Positions 16,495-25,481 of a DNA stretch of 64,000 nucleotides are shown one piece after another. Position numbers and translations under genes: made by a program. This stretch comes from Bacillus manliponensis (GTDB lineage Bacteria > Bacillota > Bacilli > Bacillales > Bacillaceae_G). The stretch is from the NCBI RefSeq assembly GCF_000712595.1, contig NZ_JOTN01000005.1, positions 124,001-188,000 on the forward strand, read 5' to 3'. The first letter of the stretch is position 1, and every line of letters begins with the position of its first letter. The notes below the pieces were generated by a model that saw only the letters and a program-made list of their open reading frames with translations, was not told the origin of the DNA and searched no databases.

Positions 16495-19400
16495 ATGGAT
16501 AAATCTGCAATTAAAAACTTTGCCACCACAGCGCGGACAAAGTTAATAGAAAACGTAAAACAAAAAGCATATGGATTGGGGATTACAGAAAAAGAAATTG
16601 TTGAGCCAGAAATGTACCAAGGTGGATTTCGTATTGGGGAGCGTACATTCAAGGAGTATCAAAAGAAACACTATAACAAATTAGTTGTAAAAATCCGTGA
16701 AAAGGGATACAAGCAAGTTGTTGAAGAAGTGGCATATACGTGGTTCAACAGACTGATTGCTATTCGTTTCATGGAAGTTAATGAATATTTACCAATTGGA
16801 GTTCGAGTACTATCTTCTGCACAAGAAGGGAAAGTAGAACCAGATGTCGTTTCTCAAGTAACAACATACGTTGAAGATTTAGAGTTAGACATTAACCTTG
16901 TATATGAATTACAAGATGCGAATAATACAGAAGAACTATTCAAATATATATTAGTAAAACAATGTAACAAGTTAAATGAAATTCTGCCAGATATGTTTGA
17001 GCAAATTGAAGATTATACGGAATTACTACTTCCAGATAATTTGTTACAAGAAGGTTCTGTATTACGTGACTTAGTAACAATGGTTCCTGAAGATGATTGG
17101 AAAGAGCAAGTAGAGATTATCGGATGGTTGTACCAAGAGTATATTTCTGAGAAGAAAGCCGTTGTAGACAAGATTGTTAAAAAAGGTGGAAAGGTATCTA
17201 AAGAAAACATCCCTGCTAAAACCCAAATTTTTACGCCGGATTGGATTGTAAAGTATATGGTTGAAAATTCACTTGGTAAAATGTGGGTGGATTCGTACGC
17301 TGATACAGAAATAAAACAAACATGGAAATACTTTTTAAATGAAGCTGAACAAGATGAGAGTGTAAAAGAAAAATTAAAAGCAGCCAATAGCTTAGAATTA
17401 AGTCCGGAAGAAATAAAATTTTTAGATCCATGCATGGGTTCTGGGCATATTCTTGTGTACGCATTTGATGTGTTATTTCAAATGTATAAAGAAGCAGGAT
17501 ACATAGAACGAGATATTCCAAGGTATATCATTGAAAAAAATCTATACGGAATAGACATAGATGAGCGTGCAGTTCAATTGGCTTATTTCTCTATACTTAT
17601 GAAAGCAAGAAGTTATAATCGCCGCATTTTTAGACATAAATTGAGGCCTAATTTAGTAGCAATTAAAGGAAGTAATACAATTTCAAATGAAGCCATGAAT
17701 TACTTAATTAATGGGGGTACAACAGAAACAGTACAAGAAATTAAAAGTGATGAAGTAGAATATCTACTTCAGACCTTTAATGATGCCGAGGAATATGGCT
17801 CAATATTAGAAATAAAAGAAATTGATTTCCAAACAATAGAGAATAGGTTAGAAGAACTTAAATATAATGAAAATATTGATGATATGTTTTCGTTAAACTA
17901 TCGTGATTCCATTTTAGAATATATGCCATCATTAATTAAACAAGCTAAATTGTTATGTGGTAAATATGATATTATAATCACCAATCCACCATACATGTCT
18001 AGTAGTGATATGAATTTAAAACTAGCAAAATACGTACAAGAACATTATCCTAATTCCAAAAAGGATATGAGCACGGTGTTTATGGAAAGAGCACAATCAT
18101 TAAGTAAAAAAAATGGTTATTTTGGAATGATAAACATCCCAACATGGATGAATTTATCATCGTATGAAAAGCTTAGATTAGGTTTGTTAAAATCTTCATG
18201 TATCGTTAGTTTATTACATTTAGGTAGAGGTGTTTTTGGATCAGATTTTGGTTCCGTAAGCTTTGTGTTTAGGAATGAACAATGTGAAGATTATGTTAGT
18301 CATTTTGTTAAAATGTTCGAGAAAAAAAGTTCTGTTGAAAATAACGAAGAAAAACAAAAAAGGTTATTCAATTCAAATAATCATTATTTCCAAAAACAAA
18401 GTAATTTTTTCTTAATTGAAGGTGCTCCAATAGCTTATGATGCAGATCAATCCATTTTAGACATATATGAACGAGAGAAGAAAATTGGTGATATCGCTAG
18501 CCCGAAGCAAGGATTAGCAACAGGTAGTAATGATACGTTTGTTCGTCTTTGGTTTGAAGTGTGTAAAGGGAAAATTGGATTCCATAGAACTAGTAGGACG
18601 GATGCGGAAAGCTCAAAATTACGATGGTTTCCATATAATAAAGGCGGAGAATTCAGAAAGTATTATGGGAATAACTATCATGTTGTTAACTGGGAAAATG
18701 ATGGTGAAGAAATAAGGAATTTTAAAAATGATAAGGGGAAACTACGGTCACGACCACAAAATATGAATTACTATTTTAAAGAATGTATCACGTGGTCAAA
18801 GGTAACAATTGGTGGTTTCTCAACTAGATACGTTCCAAACGGTTTCATTTTTGATGTGGCAGGATGTTCTATATTCTGTAAAGAAGAAGAAATATTATAT
18901 TTGTTAGGTCTAACCAATAGTAAAGTTGCAGAGAAAATATTGTCATTTTTAAGTCCTACAGTTAATTATGAAGTAGGCCATATAAGTAATATTCCAATTG
19001 TGTATAGTGAGATAGAAGCAATATCTGAAATGGTTAAAGTTAATTTAGAATTAGCAAGGGAAGACTGGGACTTTGATGAATTATCATGGGATTTTAAAGA
19101 ACACCCTTTTATAACATTTAAATCACAGGATTTAAAGTTGCAATCTACATTTTGTAGATGGGATGAAATATTGAAAATGAGATTTGAAAAATTTAGATTA
19201 ACTCAAGAGAAACTTAATAAAGTGTTCTTAGAATTATATGGTGTTAACTCAACATCAGAATATAACGTAAATGATAGTGAAGTTACTTTAAGAAAAGCTA
19301 ATTTTGATGTGGATATACATTCGTTTATTTCGTACTCTGTTGGTTGTATGTTTGGTAGATATTCTTTAGATGTTAAGGGATTAGTTAATAGTGGAGAGAT

Positions 19401-20082
19401 AATATTGGAAGATAAATATAGCACTTTCAAATATGATGAAGATAATATTATTCCAATAACGGACGATGATTATTTTGAAGATGATATTGTTAGTAGGTTT
19501 ATTGAGTTTTTAATAATTTCATTTGGAAAAGAAAGCTTGGAAGAAAATCTTGACTTTATATCAGAAGGAATTGGTAGAAAAAGTACAGAAACTTCACGTC
19601 AAGCAATCCGTCGTTATTTCATTAGCGAATTCTTTGGTAAACATGTGCAAAAATATACTATTAACACTCAGAAGCGTCCGATTTATTGGCTATTTGATAG
19701 CGGAAAGCAGGATGGATTTAAGGCACTAATCTACATGCATCGTTATGATGAGAGCACTATAGCACAAGTTCGTACTGATTATTTACATACCTTACAGCGT
19801 AAATATGAAGCTGAGATGAATCGTCAAGATATGATTATTGACGGTGATGGAAGTTCTCGTGAGAAAACTGAAGCGAAGAAGAAGAAAGAGAAGTTACAAA
19901 AGCAATTATTAGAATGTATTGAATATGATCAAGTTATTGCTCACGTTGCAAACCAGCGCATTGGCATTGATTTAGATGATGGTGTAAAAGTCAATTACAT
20001 GAAGTTCCAAAATATAGAAGTGCCTCAAGGTGAAGGGAAGAAGCCGTTGAAGGCGAATTTATTGGCTAACATTAAGTTGTAG
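16495..20082 (+). CDS. pglX: BREX N6-adenine methyltransferase PglX
   Basis: A 1195-aa DNA methyltransferase that marks host DNA at a short asymmetric site and sets BREX specificity. SAM-binding motif I is LDPCMGSGHILVYAF (from about residue 310) and catalytic motif IV is NPPY at about 497-500. The target-recognition part follows (about 550-1000) and the C-terminal 170 residues are conserved helical. Start ATG 16495 follows AAAGGATGG. Codon use changes within the gene: arginine is almost all CGN before about 17,570 and after 19,590, but mostly AGA/AGG between, which suggests the recognition region was exchanged by recombination. The frame is intact. A terminator follows directly. Confidence 0.95.
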   Translation: MDKSAIKNFATTARTKLIENVKQKAYGLGITEKEIVEPEMYQGGFRIGERTFKEYQKKHYNKLVVKIREKGYKQVVEEVAYTWFNRLIAIRFMEVNEYLPIGVRVLSSAQEGKVEPDVVSQVTTYVEDLELDINLVYELQDANNTEELFKYILVKQCNKLNEILPDMFEQIEDYTELLLPDNLLQEGSVLRDLVTMVPEDDWKEQVEIIGWLYQEYISEKKAVVDKIVKKGGKVSKENIPAKTQIFTPDWIVKYMVENSLGKMWVDSYADTEIKQTWKYFLNEAEQDESVKEKLKAANSLELSPEEIKFLDPCMGSGHILVYAFDVLFQMYKEAGYIERDIPRYIIEKNLYGIDIDERAVQLAYFSILMKARSYNRRIFRHKLRPNLVAIKGSNTISNEAMNYLINGGTTETVQEIKSDEVEYLLQTFNDAEEYGSILEIKEIDFQTIENRLEELKYNENIDDMFSLNYRDSILEYMPSLIKQAKLLCGKYDIIITNPPYMSSSDMNLKLAKYVQEHYPNSKKDMSTVFMERAQSLSKKNGYFGMINIPTWMNLSSYEKLRLGLLKSSCIVSLLHLGRGVFGSDFGSVSFVFRNEQCEDYVSHFVKMFEKKSSVENNEEKQKRLFNSNNHYFQKQSNFFLIEGAPIAYDADQSILDIYEREKKIGDIASPKQGLATGSNDTFVRLWFEVCKGKIGFHRTSRTDAESSKLRWFPYNKGGEFRKYYGNNYHVVNWENDGEEIRNFKNDKGKLRSRPQNMNYYFKECITWSKVTIGGFSTRYVPNGFIFDVAGCSIFCKEEEILYLLGLTNSKVAEKILSFLSPTVNYEVGHISNIPIVYSEIEAISEMVKVNLELAREDWDFDELSWDFKEHPFITFKSQDLKLQSTFCRWDEILKMRFEKFRLTQEKLNKVFLELYGVNSTSEYNVNDSEVTLRKANFDVDIHSFISYSVGCMFGRYSLDVKGLVNSGEIILEDKYSTFKYDEDNIIPITDDDYFEDDIVSRFIEFLIISFGKESLEENLDFISEGIGRKSTETSRQAIRRYFISEFFGKHVQKYTINTQKRPIYWLFDSGKQDGFKALIYMHRYDESTIAQVRTDYLHTLQRKYEAEMNRQDMIIDGDGSSREKTEAKKKKEKLQKQLLECIEYDQVIAHVANQRIGIDLDDGVKVNYMKFQNIEVPQGEGKKPLKANLLANIKL

Positions 20083-20090
20083 TATAATTT

Positions 20091-20128
20091 AAAAATGAGT
20101 TAGTCCTTTGTTGACTAACTCATTTTTT
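20091..20128 (+). terminator. Intrinsic terminator inside the BREX locus
   Basis: A perfect 15-bp stem (AAAAATGAGTTAGTC at 20091-20105, GACTAACTCATTTTT at 20113-20127) with a 7-base loop and built-in T-run lies between pglX and pglZ. It would split BREX into brxABC-pglX and pglZ-brxL units, or attenuate the second. The pglZ ribosome binding site AAAGGAG starts three bases later. Confidence 0.85.
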
Positions 20129-20144
20129 AAAGGAGTAAATAATT

Positions 20145-22694
20145 ATGAATTTAAAAGAAATACAACGTACATTAATGGATATGTATGAACGCCCTTTGAA
20201 TGATGGAAAGCATCGTCATATTGTATTTTGGTATGATGAAGCTGGAGAATTCAAGGATGACATCCATAAATTGGAATTAGATGGTATACGAGTTTGGGAA
20301 GTAACGCCCAATAATTTATTTGCTACGAAATATGAACTAGAGAAAAATGATAAAGTTTCACATTTTTTAATTTATGGAAATATGGCAAAGCCAGCGTCTC
20401 GTGAAGATTGGTTATTAGATATATACAAGTATAGTTTTGAGTTTGCGACAGACAAAGTGACTGTTATCATGCGTGATTTAGGCGTTGATAATGATGGCTT
20501 ACGGGAGTTGTTTAAGAAGTATACTAAATTCTTTAATAATAAAGAACGATACAATCTATTTGTTAGTTACAAATTAGAAGAATTTAATGAGCAGACAGTT
20601 ACAATTGCAATCCTTTCAGCACTATGTAAACGGACATATGTAAGTCTAGAAGAAGTGTTAAAAGTTTTATTTGAAGAAGAGTGTCATGAAAGTAATAAGT
20701 ATTGGGATAACATTGTGAAGTTTGGTGATGTAGAAGCCTTTTGGACGTTGGTTGAGAAGGTATTCGGATACGCCCATTCTGATAAGTCACTGCAAGGGTT
20801 ATTCACCTTCTTCTGTATTACAGATGTTGCTGAAAGTTTAAAAGGGGATGTTCCAGCAACATGGAAGCCTTTTGTAGCAAGTAATTTAACTAATAGCGTT
20901 GTGTTTATGGACCATTTTAAGAATAATCATGAAGCCTATACAACTCTTTCTGATGAAGTAGCTAAGAGAATTGATGTTAACAAATACATGAGTGAATGGG
21001 AACTGAAAGATTATGCAGCCTGCGATACTTTTAGAATCTTTGATGTAATATTAATTGATACGTTAGCTTCTTATCTAGTAGAGGACCTTCAAGATTATGA
21101 GAACTACAAAGGGATGGTAAATCAGCGTCGTAAGTCTTATTGGTACAATGAGTATCGATATGAACTAGGAGCTTTATATTGGGCAATACAGCTTTTACAG
21201 AAGGTAAAAGACCTAGAACAAACTATTGCTTATAGTGAAGCTGAAGATATGTTTAAAACCTATTATAATGAGTATCATTTCATTGATAAGTGCTATCGTA
21301 AGTTTTATGGTGCATTGGATAAAGCGAAAGAAGTACAAGCCTTATATGGTGTTCGTGATGTCATTGAGAATGTGTATACCAATTGGTATGTAAATGAATT
21401 AGCTCTTCAATGGTCTAAAGCGTTAGAAAACAATGGCGTTAATCAGTGGGAATTAAATGGTATTGAGCAACAGCATCAATTCTATGCTAATTACATTCGT
21501 AACCACGTTAACAAGAGTGAACGTGTCTTTGTTATTATTTCTGATGCATTACGTTACGAAGCTGCTAAAGACTTATGTGACTTGTTAAATGTGGATCGAA
21601 AAGGGTCAACAGAAATTAGCGCTATGCAAAGTGTATTACCATCCTATACTGATTTAGGTATGGCCTCACTATTACCACATCGTGAGCTAACGTTAGTAGG
21701 TAAAGAGGTGCACATTGATGGATTAAGAGCTTCTAGTACAGAAAACCGAAACACAGTTTTAAATAAATATGTGAGTGATTCCATTGCAGTAACGTACGAA
21801 GAAATTGCAGATTGGAATCGTCAAAAATATCGTGACATGTTTACAGGGAAGAAAGTTATTTATATTTACCATAACACTATCGATGCTCATGGGGATCAGA
21901 GCGCTACAGAACGTAAAGTATTCGATGCAGTGGACAGTACGTTTAAAGAGTTATTGGCATTGGTAAATAATTTAGTTAATCAAGTAAGTGCCTCACAAAT
22001 TTACATTACAGCCGATCACGGATTCTTATACCAACGTAGCGTCTTAGAAAACCATGATAAAGTGTTAAATGACTCTCAAGAACCAATCATGAACAAACGT
22101 CGTTTCTTATTATCAAAACAACTAGAATATATTCAGGGAACACTATCCTTCTCCATGGATTATGTCTTAGGTGCGGATTGCGGCTATTATGTTACCGTTC
22201 CACGAGGGGCAGAGCGCTTCCCGAAACAAGGAAGTGGTGCGAATTATGTTCATGGTGGATCAATGTTACAAGAAGTGGTTGTTCCACTTATTAAATTTAA
22301 AAATGATCGTAGTAAAAATAGCAAAAATGAAATTAAAAAAGTTGGCGTGCAGTTAACGAGCATTACACGTAAAATTACAAACAGTATTACATACTTAGAT
22401 TTCTTCCAAACAGAGGCTGTAGAAGATAAGAAAATCCCACTTCGTTTGAAAGTATACATTACAGATGAAGTAGGAGATCGTGTATCTAACGAGAATATTA
22501 TCATTGGAGACAAACGTTCAGAGAACGCAGAAGAACGCATGTTTAAAGAGAAATTCGTCTTAAAGAGTATCAGTTACGATAAGACAAAGCGATACTACTT
22601 GGTAATGGAAGATGAAGAAGAAAGTGTAGAAAATATCGTTGAACGTATACCATTTACGATTGATATTACGTTTACAAACGATTTTGGCTTTTAG
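20145..22694 (+). CDS. pglZ: BREX protein PglZ (alkaline-phosphatase superfamily)
   Basis: An 849-aa BREX core protein, which with PglX defines the system. The PglZ domain occupies about residues 455-680: VIISDALRYEAAKDL supplies the first metal-binding Asp (about 467), and ITADHGFLYQR (about 620-630) the second D-H pair of the alkaline phosphatase fold. The N-terminal half is helical, and the C-terminus is a beta-rich region (LTSITRKITNSITYLDFF). The ATG follows AAAGGAGTAAATAATT. Because a strong terminator precedes it, expression needs read-through or its own promoter; I see no clear promoter in the 62-base gap. Metal-dependent nuclease/phosphatase activity has been shown for relatives. Confidence 0.94.
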   Translation: MNLKEIQRTLMDMYERPLNDGKHRHIVFWYDEAGEFKDDIHKLELDGIRVWEVTPNNLFATKYELEKNDKVSHFLIYGNMAKPASREDWLLDIYKYSFEFATDKVTVIMRDLGVDNDGLRELFKKYTKFFNNKERYNLFVSYKLEEFNEQTVTIAILSALCKRTYVSLEEVLKVLFEEECHESNKYWDNIVKFGDVEAFWTLVEKVFGYAHSDKSLQGLFTFFCITDVAESLKGDVPATWKPFVASNLTNSVVFMDHFKNNHEAYTTLSDEVAKRIDVNKYMSEWELKDYAACDTFRIFDVILIDTLASYLVEDLQDYENYKGMVNQRRKSYWYNEYRYELGALYWAIQLLQKVKDLEQTIAYSEAEDMFKTYYNEYHFIDKCYRKFYGALDKAKEVQALYGVRDVIENVYTNWYVNELALQWSKALENNGVNQWELNGIEQQHQFYANYIRNHVNKSERVFVIISDALRYEAAKDLCDLLNVDRKGSTEISAMQSVLPSYTDLGMASLLPHRELTLVGKEVHIDGLRASSTENRNTVLNKYVSDSIAVTYEEIADWNRQKYRDMFTGKKVIYIYHNTIDAHGDQSATERKVFDAVDSTFKELLALVNNLVNQVSASQIYITADHGFLYQRSVLENHDKVLNDSQEPIMNKRRFLLSKQLEYIQGTLSFSMDYVLGADCGYYVTVPRGAERFPKQGSGANYVHGGSMLQEVVVPLIKFKNDRSKNSKNEIKKVGVQLTSITRKITNSITYLDFFQTEAVEDKKIPLRLKVYITDEVGDRVSNENIIIGDKRSENAEERMFKEKFVLKSISYDKTKRYYLVMEDEEESVENIVERIPFTIDITFTNDFGF

Positions 22695-22712
22695 CGGCGA
22701 GGAGAAGTTGCG

Positions 22713-24743
22713 ATGGAAGATTTGAATAAAAAGTTAAATGCTTATTTTGGTGGGAAAGTTGTTCGTAAAGATTTAACAAAGAAAATAAAAGCAGGGGCAA
22801 ATGTCCCTGTTTATGTACTTGAATACTTACTGGGTATGTATTGTGCCACAGATGATGAAAGTAGTATTCAAGACGGCGTAGGGATAGTTAAGAAGATTCT
22901 TTCCGATAATTTTGTCCGTCCTGATGAAGCGGAGAAGATTAAATCTAAAATTCGTGAAATGGGCCAGTATACAATTATCGATAAGATAAGTGTTAAGCTA
23001 AATGAAAAAAGAGATGTGTATGAAGCTGAATTTTCAAATCTAGGTTTAAAAGGGGTACCAATAGGTGTTCATTATATTGGTAAATATGAGAAACTTCTTG
23101 CCGGTGGTATTTGGTGTATTTTAAAAATGGGGTACTACTTTGATGAAGAAGTACGTGGTGTAAGTCCATTTACCATTGAAGGTTTAGATCCTATTCAAAT
23201 GCCGAATATGGACTTGGCAGATTTATTGGAGCAAAGAAAACAATTTACGAAAGATGAATGGATTGATATATTAATTCGTTCAACAGGAATGGAACCAACC
23301 CAATTAGATGATAAAGTGAAATGGCATATGCTGCTACGTTTAGTTCCGTTAGCGGAAAACAACTATAATTTATGTGAACTAGGTCCACGTGGAACAGGTA
23401 AATCACATGTGTACAAAGAAATTTCACCTAACTCTATTTTAGTATCCGGTGGGCAAACGACCGTAGCAAACCTTTTCTATAACATGGCAAGTAAACAAAT
23501 TGGACTTGTTGGAATGTGGGACACAGTTGCTTTTGACGAAGTGGCTGGTATCACATTCAAAGACAAAGATGGTATTCAAATCATGAAGGATTTCATGGCA
23601 TCCGGCTCTTTTGCGCGTGGTCGTGAAGAAAAGAATGCAAGTGCATCCATGGTATTTGTCGGAAATATTAATCAAAGTGTAGACGTATTACTCAAAACAT
23701 CTCATTTATTTGATCCATTTCCGGATGCGATGGCAAATGATGCAGCCTTTTTCGATCGTATGCATTATTACTTACCAGGATGGGAAGTACCAAAAATGCG
23801 CCCTGAGTTCTTTACAAATGATTATGGGTTCATTACAGACTACTTAGCAGAATATTTAAGAGAGATGCGGAAACATTCCTTTACAGACGCTATTGATACC
23901 TATTTCAAACTAGGAAACAATCTAAATCAACGTGACGTAATTGCTGTTCGTAAAACGGTATCAGGTTTTATGAAACTTTTGTACCCCCATGGAGAATATA
24001 CGCGTGAGGAAGTAGAAGAAGTGTTACGCTATGCGTTAGAAGGACGACGTCGTGTAAAAGAGCAGTTAAAGAAAATCGGTGGCATGGAATTCTATGATGT
24101 TCATTTCTCCTATATTGATAATGAAACGTTAAACGAAGAATTTGTTTCCGTTTCTGAACAGGGTGGAGGTAACTTAATTCCAGAAGGTATGGGTAAGTCT
24201 GGCCATGTTTATACTATTGGGCGCAGTAAATCAGGGATGATTGGTGTATACAAACTTGAAACGGAAGTTGTAAGTGGTAGTGGAAAGTTTGAACGTACAG
24301 GCCTAGGTAGCGAACGTGAGTCAAAAGAAAGTATAGACACAGCTTTCCGCTTCTTCAAAGCAAATGCCAAAAACATTAGTGGTTCCATAAGTGTTAATAA
24401 TAAAGATCACTTAATGCACATTCAAGATATGCAGGGTGTTGGTTTAACTAGTGAACTATCGTTAGCAGCATTCATTGGATTGTGTTCCGGAGCAATGGGG
24501 CGACCTGTACAGGGCCAATTGGTTGTATTAGGATCTATAAGTATTAGTGGTACAATAAACAAGGTAGAAGAGCTAGCAAACGTATTGCAAGTATGCTTTG
24601 ATAGTGGTGCAAAGAAAATACTTTTACCAATGACTGCAGCCATTGATATTCCAACCGTACCAGCAGAACTATTCGCTAAATTTAATATTATGTTCTATCA
24701 ATCGGCTGAGGACGCTGTTTTTAAAGCGTTAGGAGTGGATTAA
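22713..24743 (+). CDS. brxL: BREX Lon-like AAA+ protein BrxL
   Basis: A 676-aa protein, last BREX gene, 18 bases after pglZ with GAGGAGA ahead of the ATG. The AAA+ part has Walker A GPRGTGKSHVY (about residues 224-234) and AFDEVAGI (about 275) as Walker B. The C-terminal 110 residues are a Lon protease-like domain: GLTSELSLAAFIGLCSGA contains the Ser position and SGTINKVEELANVL the Lys position of the Ser-Lys dyad, followed by GAKKILLP. BrxL relatives form a DNA-binding hexamer or dodecamer and the family's proteolytic activity is doubtful. In some BREX types brxL is dispensable for protection. The following hairpin terminates the locus. Confidence 0.94.
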   Translation: MEDLNKKLNAYFGGKVVRKDLTKKIKAGANVPVYVLEYLLGMYCATDDESSIQDGVGIVKKILSDNFVRPDEAEKIKSKIREMGQYTIIDKISVKLNEKRDVYEAEFSNLGLKGVPIGVHYIGKYEKLLAGGIWCILKMGYYFDEEVRGVSPFTIEGLDPIQMPNMDLADLLEQRKQFTKDEWIDILIRSTGMEPTQLDDKVKWHMLLRLVPLAENNYNLCELGPRGTGKSHVYKEISPNSILVSGGQTTVANLFYNMASKQIGLVGMWDTVAFDEVAGITFKDKDGIQIMKDFMASGSFARGREEKNASASMVFVGNINQSVDVLLKTSHLFDPFPDAMANDAAFFDRMHYYLPGWEVPKMRPEFFTNDYGFITDYLAEYLREMRKHSFTDAIDTYFKLGNNLNQRDVIAVRKTVSGFMKLLYPHGEYTREEVEEVLRYALEGRRRVKEQLKKIGGMEFYDVHFSYIDNETLNEEFVSVSEQGGGNLIPEGMGKSGHVYTIGRSKSGMIGVYKLETEVVSGSGKFERTGLGSERESKESIDTAFRFFKANAKNISGSISVNNKDHLMHIQDMQGVGLTSELSLAAFIGLCSGAMGRPVQGQLVVLGSISISGTINKVEELANVLQVCFDSGAKKILLPMTAAIDIPTVPAELFAKFNIMFYQSAEDAVFKALGVD

Positions 24744-24746
24744 ACG

Positions 24747-24792
24747 AAAAACTGTATCAGATATCCAAGGGGATAGTACGATACAGTTTTTT
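24747..24792 (+). terminator. Terminator after brxL
   Basis: AAAAACTGTATC (24747-24758) pairs with GATACAGTTTTT (24780-24791) and is followed by further T, four bases after the brxL stop codon. It may also end the convergent recombinase transcript. Confidence 0.8.
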
Positions 24793-24865
24793 ATATTTGA
24801 AGAAAGAGAAGTTAATGAATAATCGATATAATTATAAATTACATACCAAGTGATTCCCGTTTAAA

Positions 24866-25435
24866 TTATTTTAAAAAGATATTCGGAAACATCTTTTTAA
24901 AATCTAAACTTACTGCGTTTTCTTTATTATTACCATTGATGGTAAGTAGATTACTTTGAAGTTGATTTTCTTCTCTATTATCTTTATATACACTTCCAGC
25001 TACAATGTCCTCATATTCTCTTAAAGTAATCGTCAGTTCTTTTATTTTGTTTTGTTGTTGTTCAATGTTTTCTTTGTCTTGTTCAATTTTTTTTCGTGAT
25101 TGTAATAGGTCATCGTAAAGGGATTGAATCACTTCATTGACGTGTTTTAAAGCACCTGACAAAGCCTTTGTATCATTACCATAACGTTCAATAATAAATT
25201 CGATATTAGGTAGTGGAAGAGGGGGTGCATCATTTTTTTTACTTAATAAAGGTGTATTTAATCGTTCGATATCTTTGCGTTTTCTTCGAGACCATACATG
25301 TCTTTTTATTCCCGTTGTATTTTCTAAGGCTGAAAAATTTATTTTTCCAGGTGTTTTTGATACATAATCTAATAAAATTTTAGTTAATTCCTCATCGGTA
25401 TATTTTGGGGGTCTTCCTTTTTCTTTTTTATTCAA
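24866..25435 (-). CDS. tnpC: Tn554 TnpC-like transposition regulator
   Basis: A 189-aa protein, last gene of the minus-strand recombination module. The N-terminus is a basic winged-helix-like domain (GRPPKYTDEELTKILLDYV, then TTGIKRHVWSRRKRKDIERL), as in TnpC/DUF6262-type proteins of Tn554 relatives. Residues 85-150 form a coiled coil rich in Q, E and K. In Tn554, TnpC is not essential but affects efficiency and orientation of transposition. The start is TTG 25435, 11 bases after AAAGGAG. It lies 46 bases after the preceding recombinase gene and is part of the same transcript. Confidence 0.8.
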   Translation of the reverse strand: MNKKEKGRPPKYTDEELTKILLDYVSKTPGKINFSALENTTGIKRHVWSRRKRKDIERLNTPLLSKKNDAPPLPLPNIEFIIERYGNDTKALSGALKHVNEVIQSLYDDLLQSRKKIEQDKENIEQQQNKIKELTITLREYEDIVAGSVYKDNREENQLQSNLLTINGNNKENAVSLDFKKMFPNIFLK

Positions 25436-25481
25436 TGTGATGTATTCTCCTTTTATTAAGTAGTTTATTTATGCAATACAA

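Noticed and set aside
17013-17521. Overlapping minus-strand frames inside pglX
   Set aside because: Antisense shadows of a gene with clear methyltransferase motifs; no ribosome binding sites.
20111-20141. A pglZ promoter using TTGACT at 20111
   Set aside because: The only -10-like match would lie on the ribosome binding site, leaving no room for a leader; the TTGACT is part of the terminator stem.
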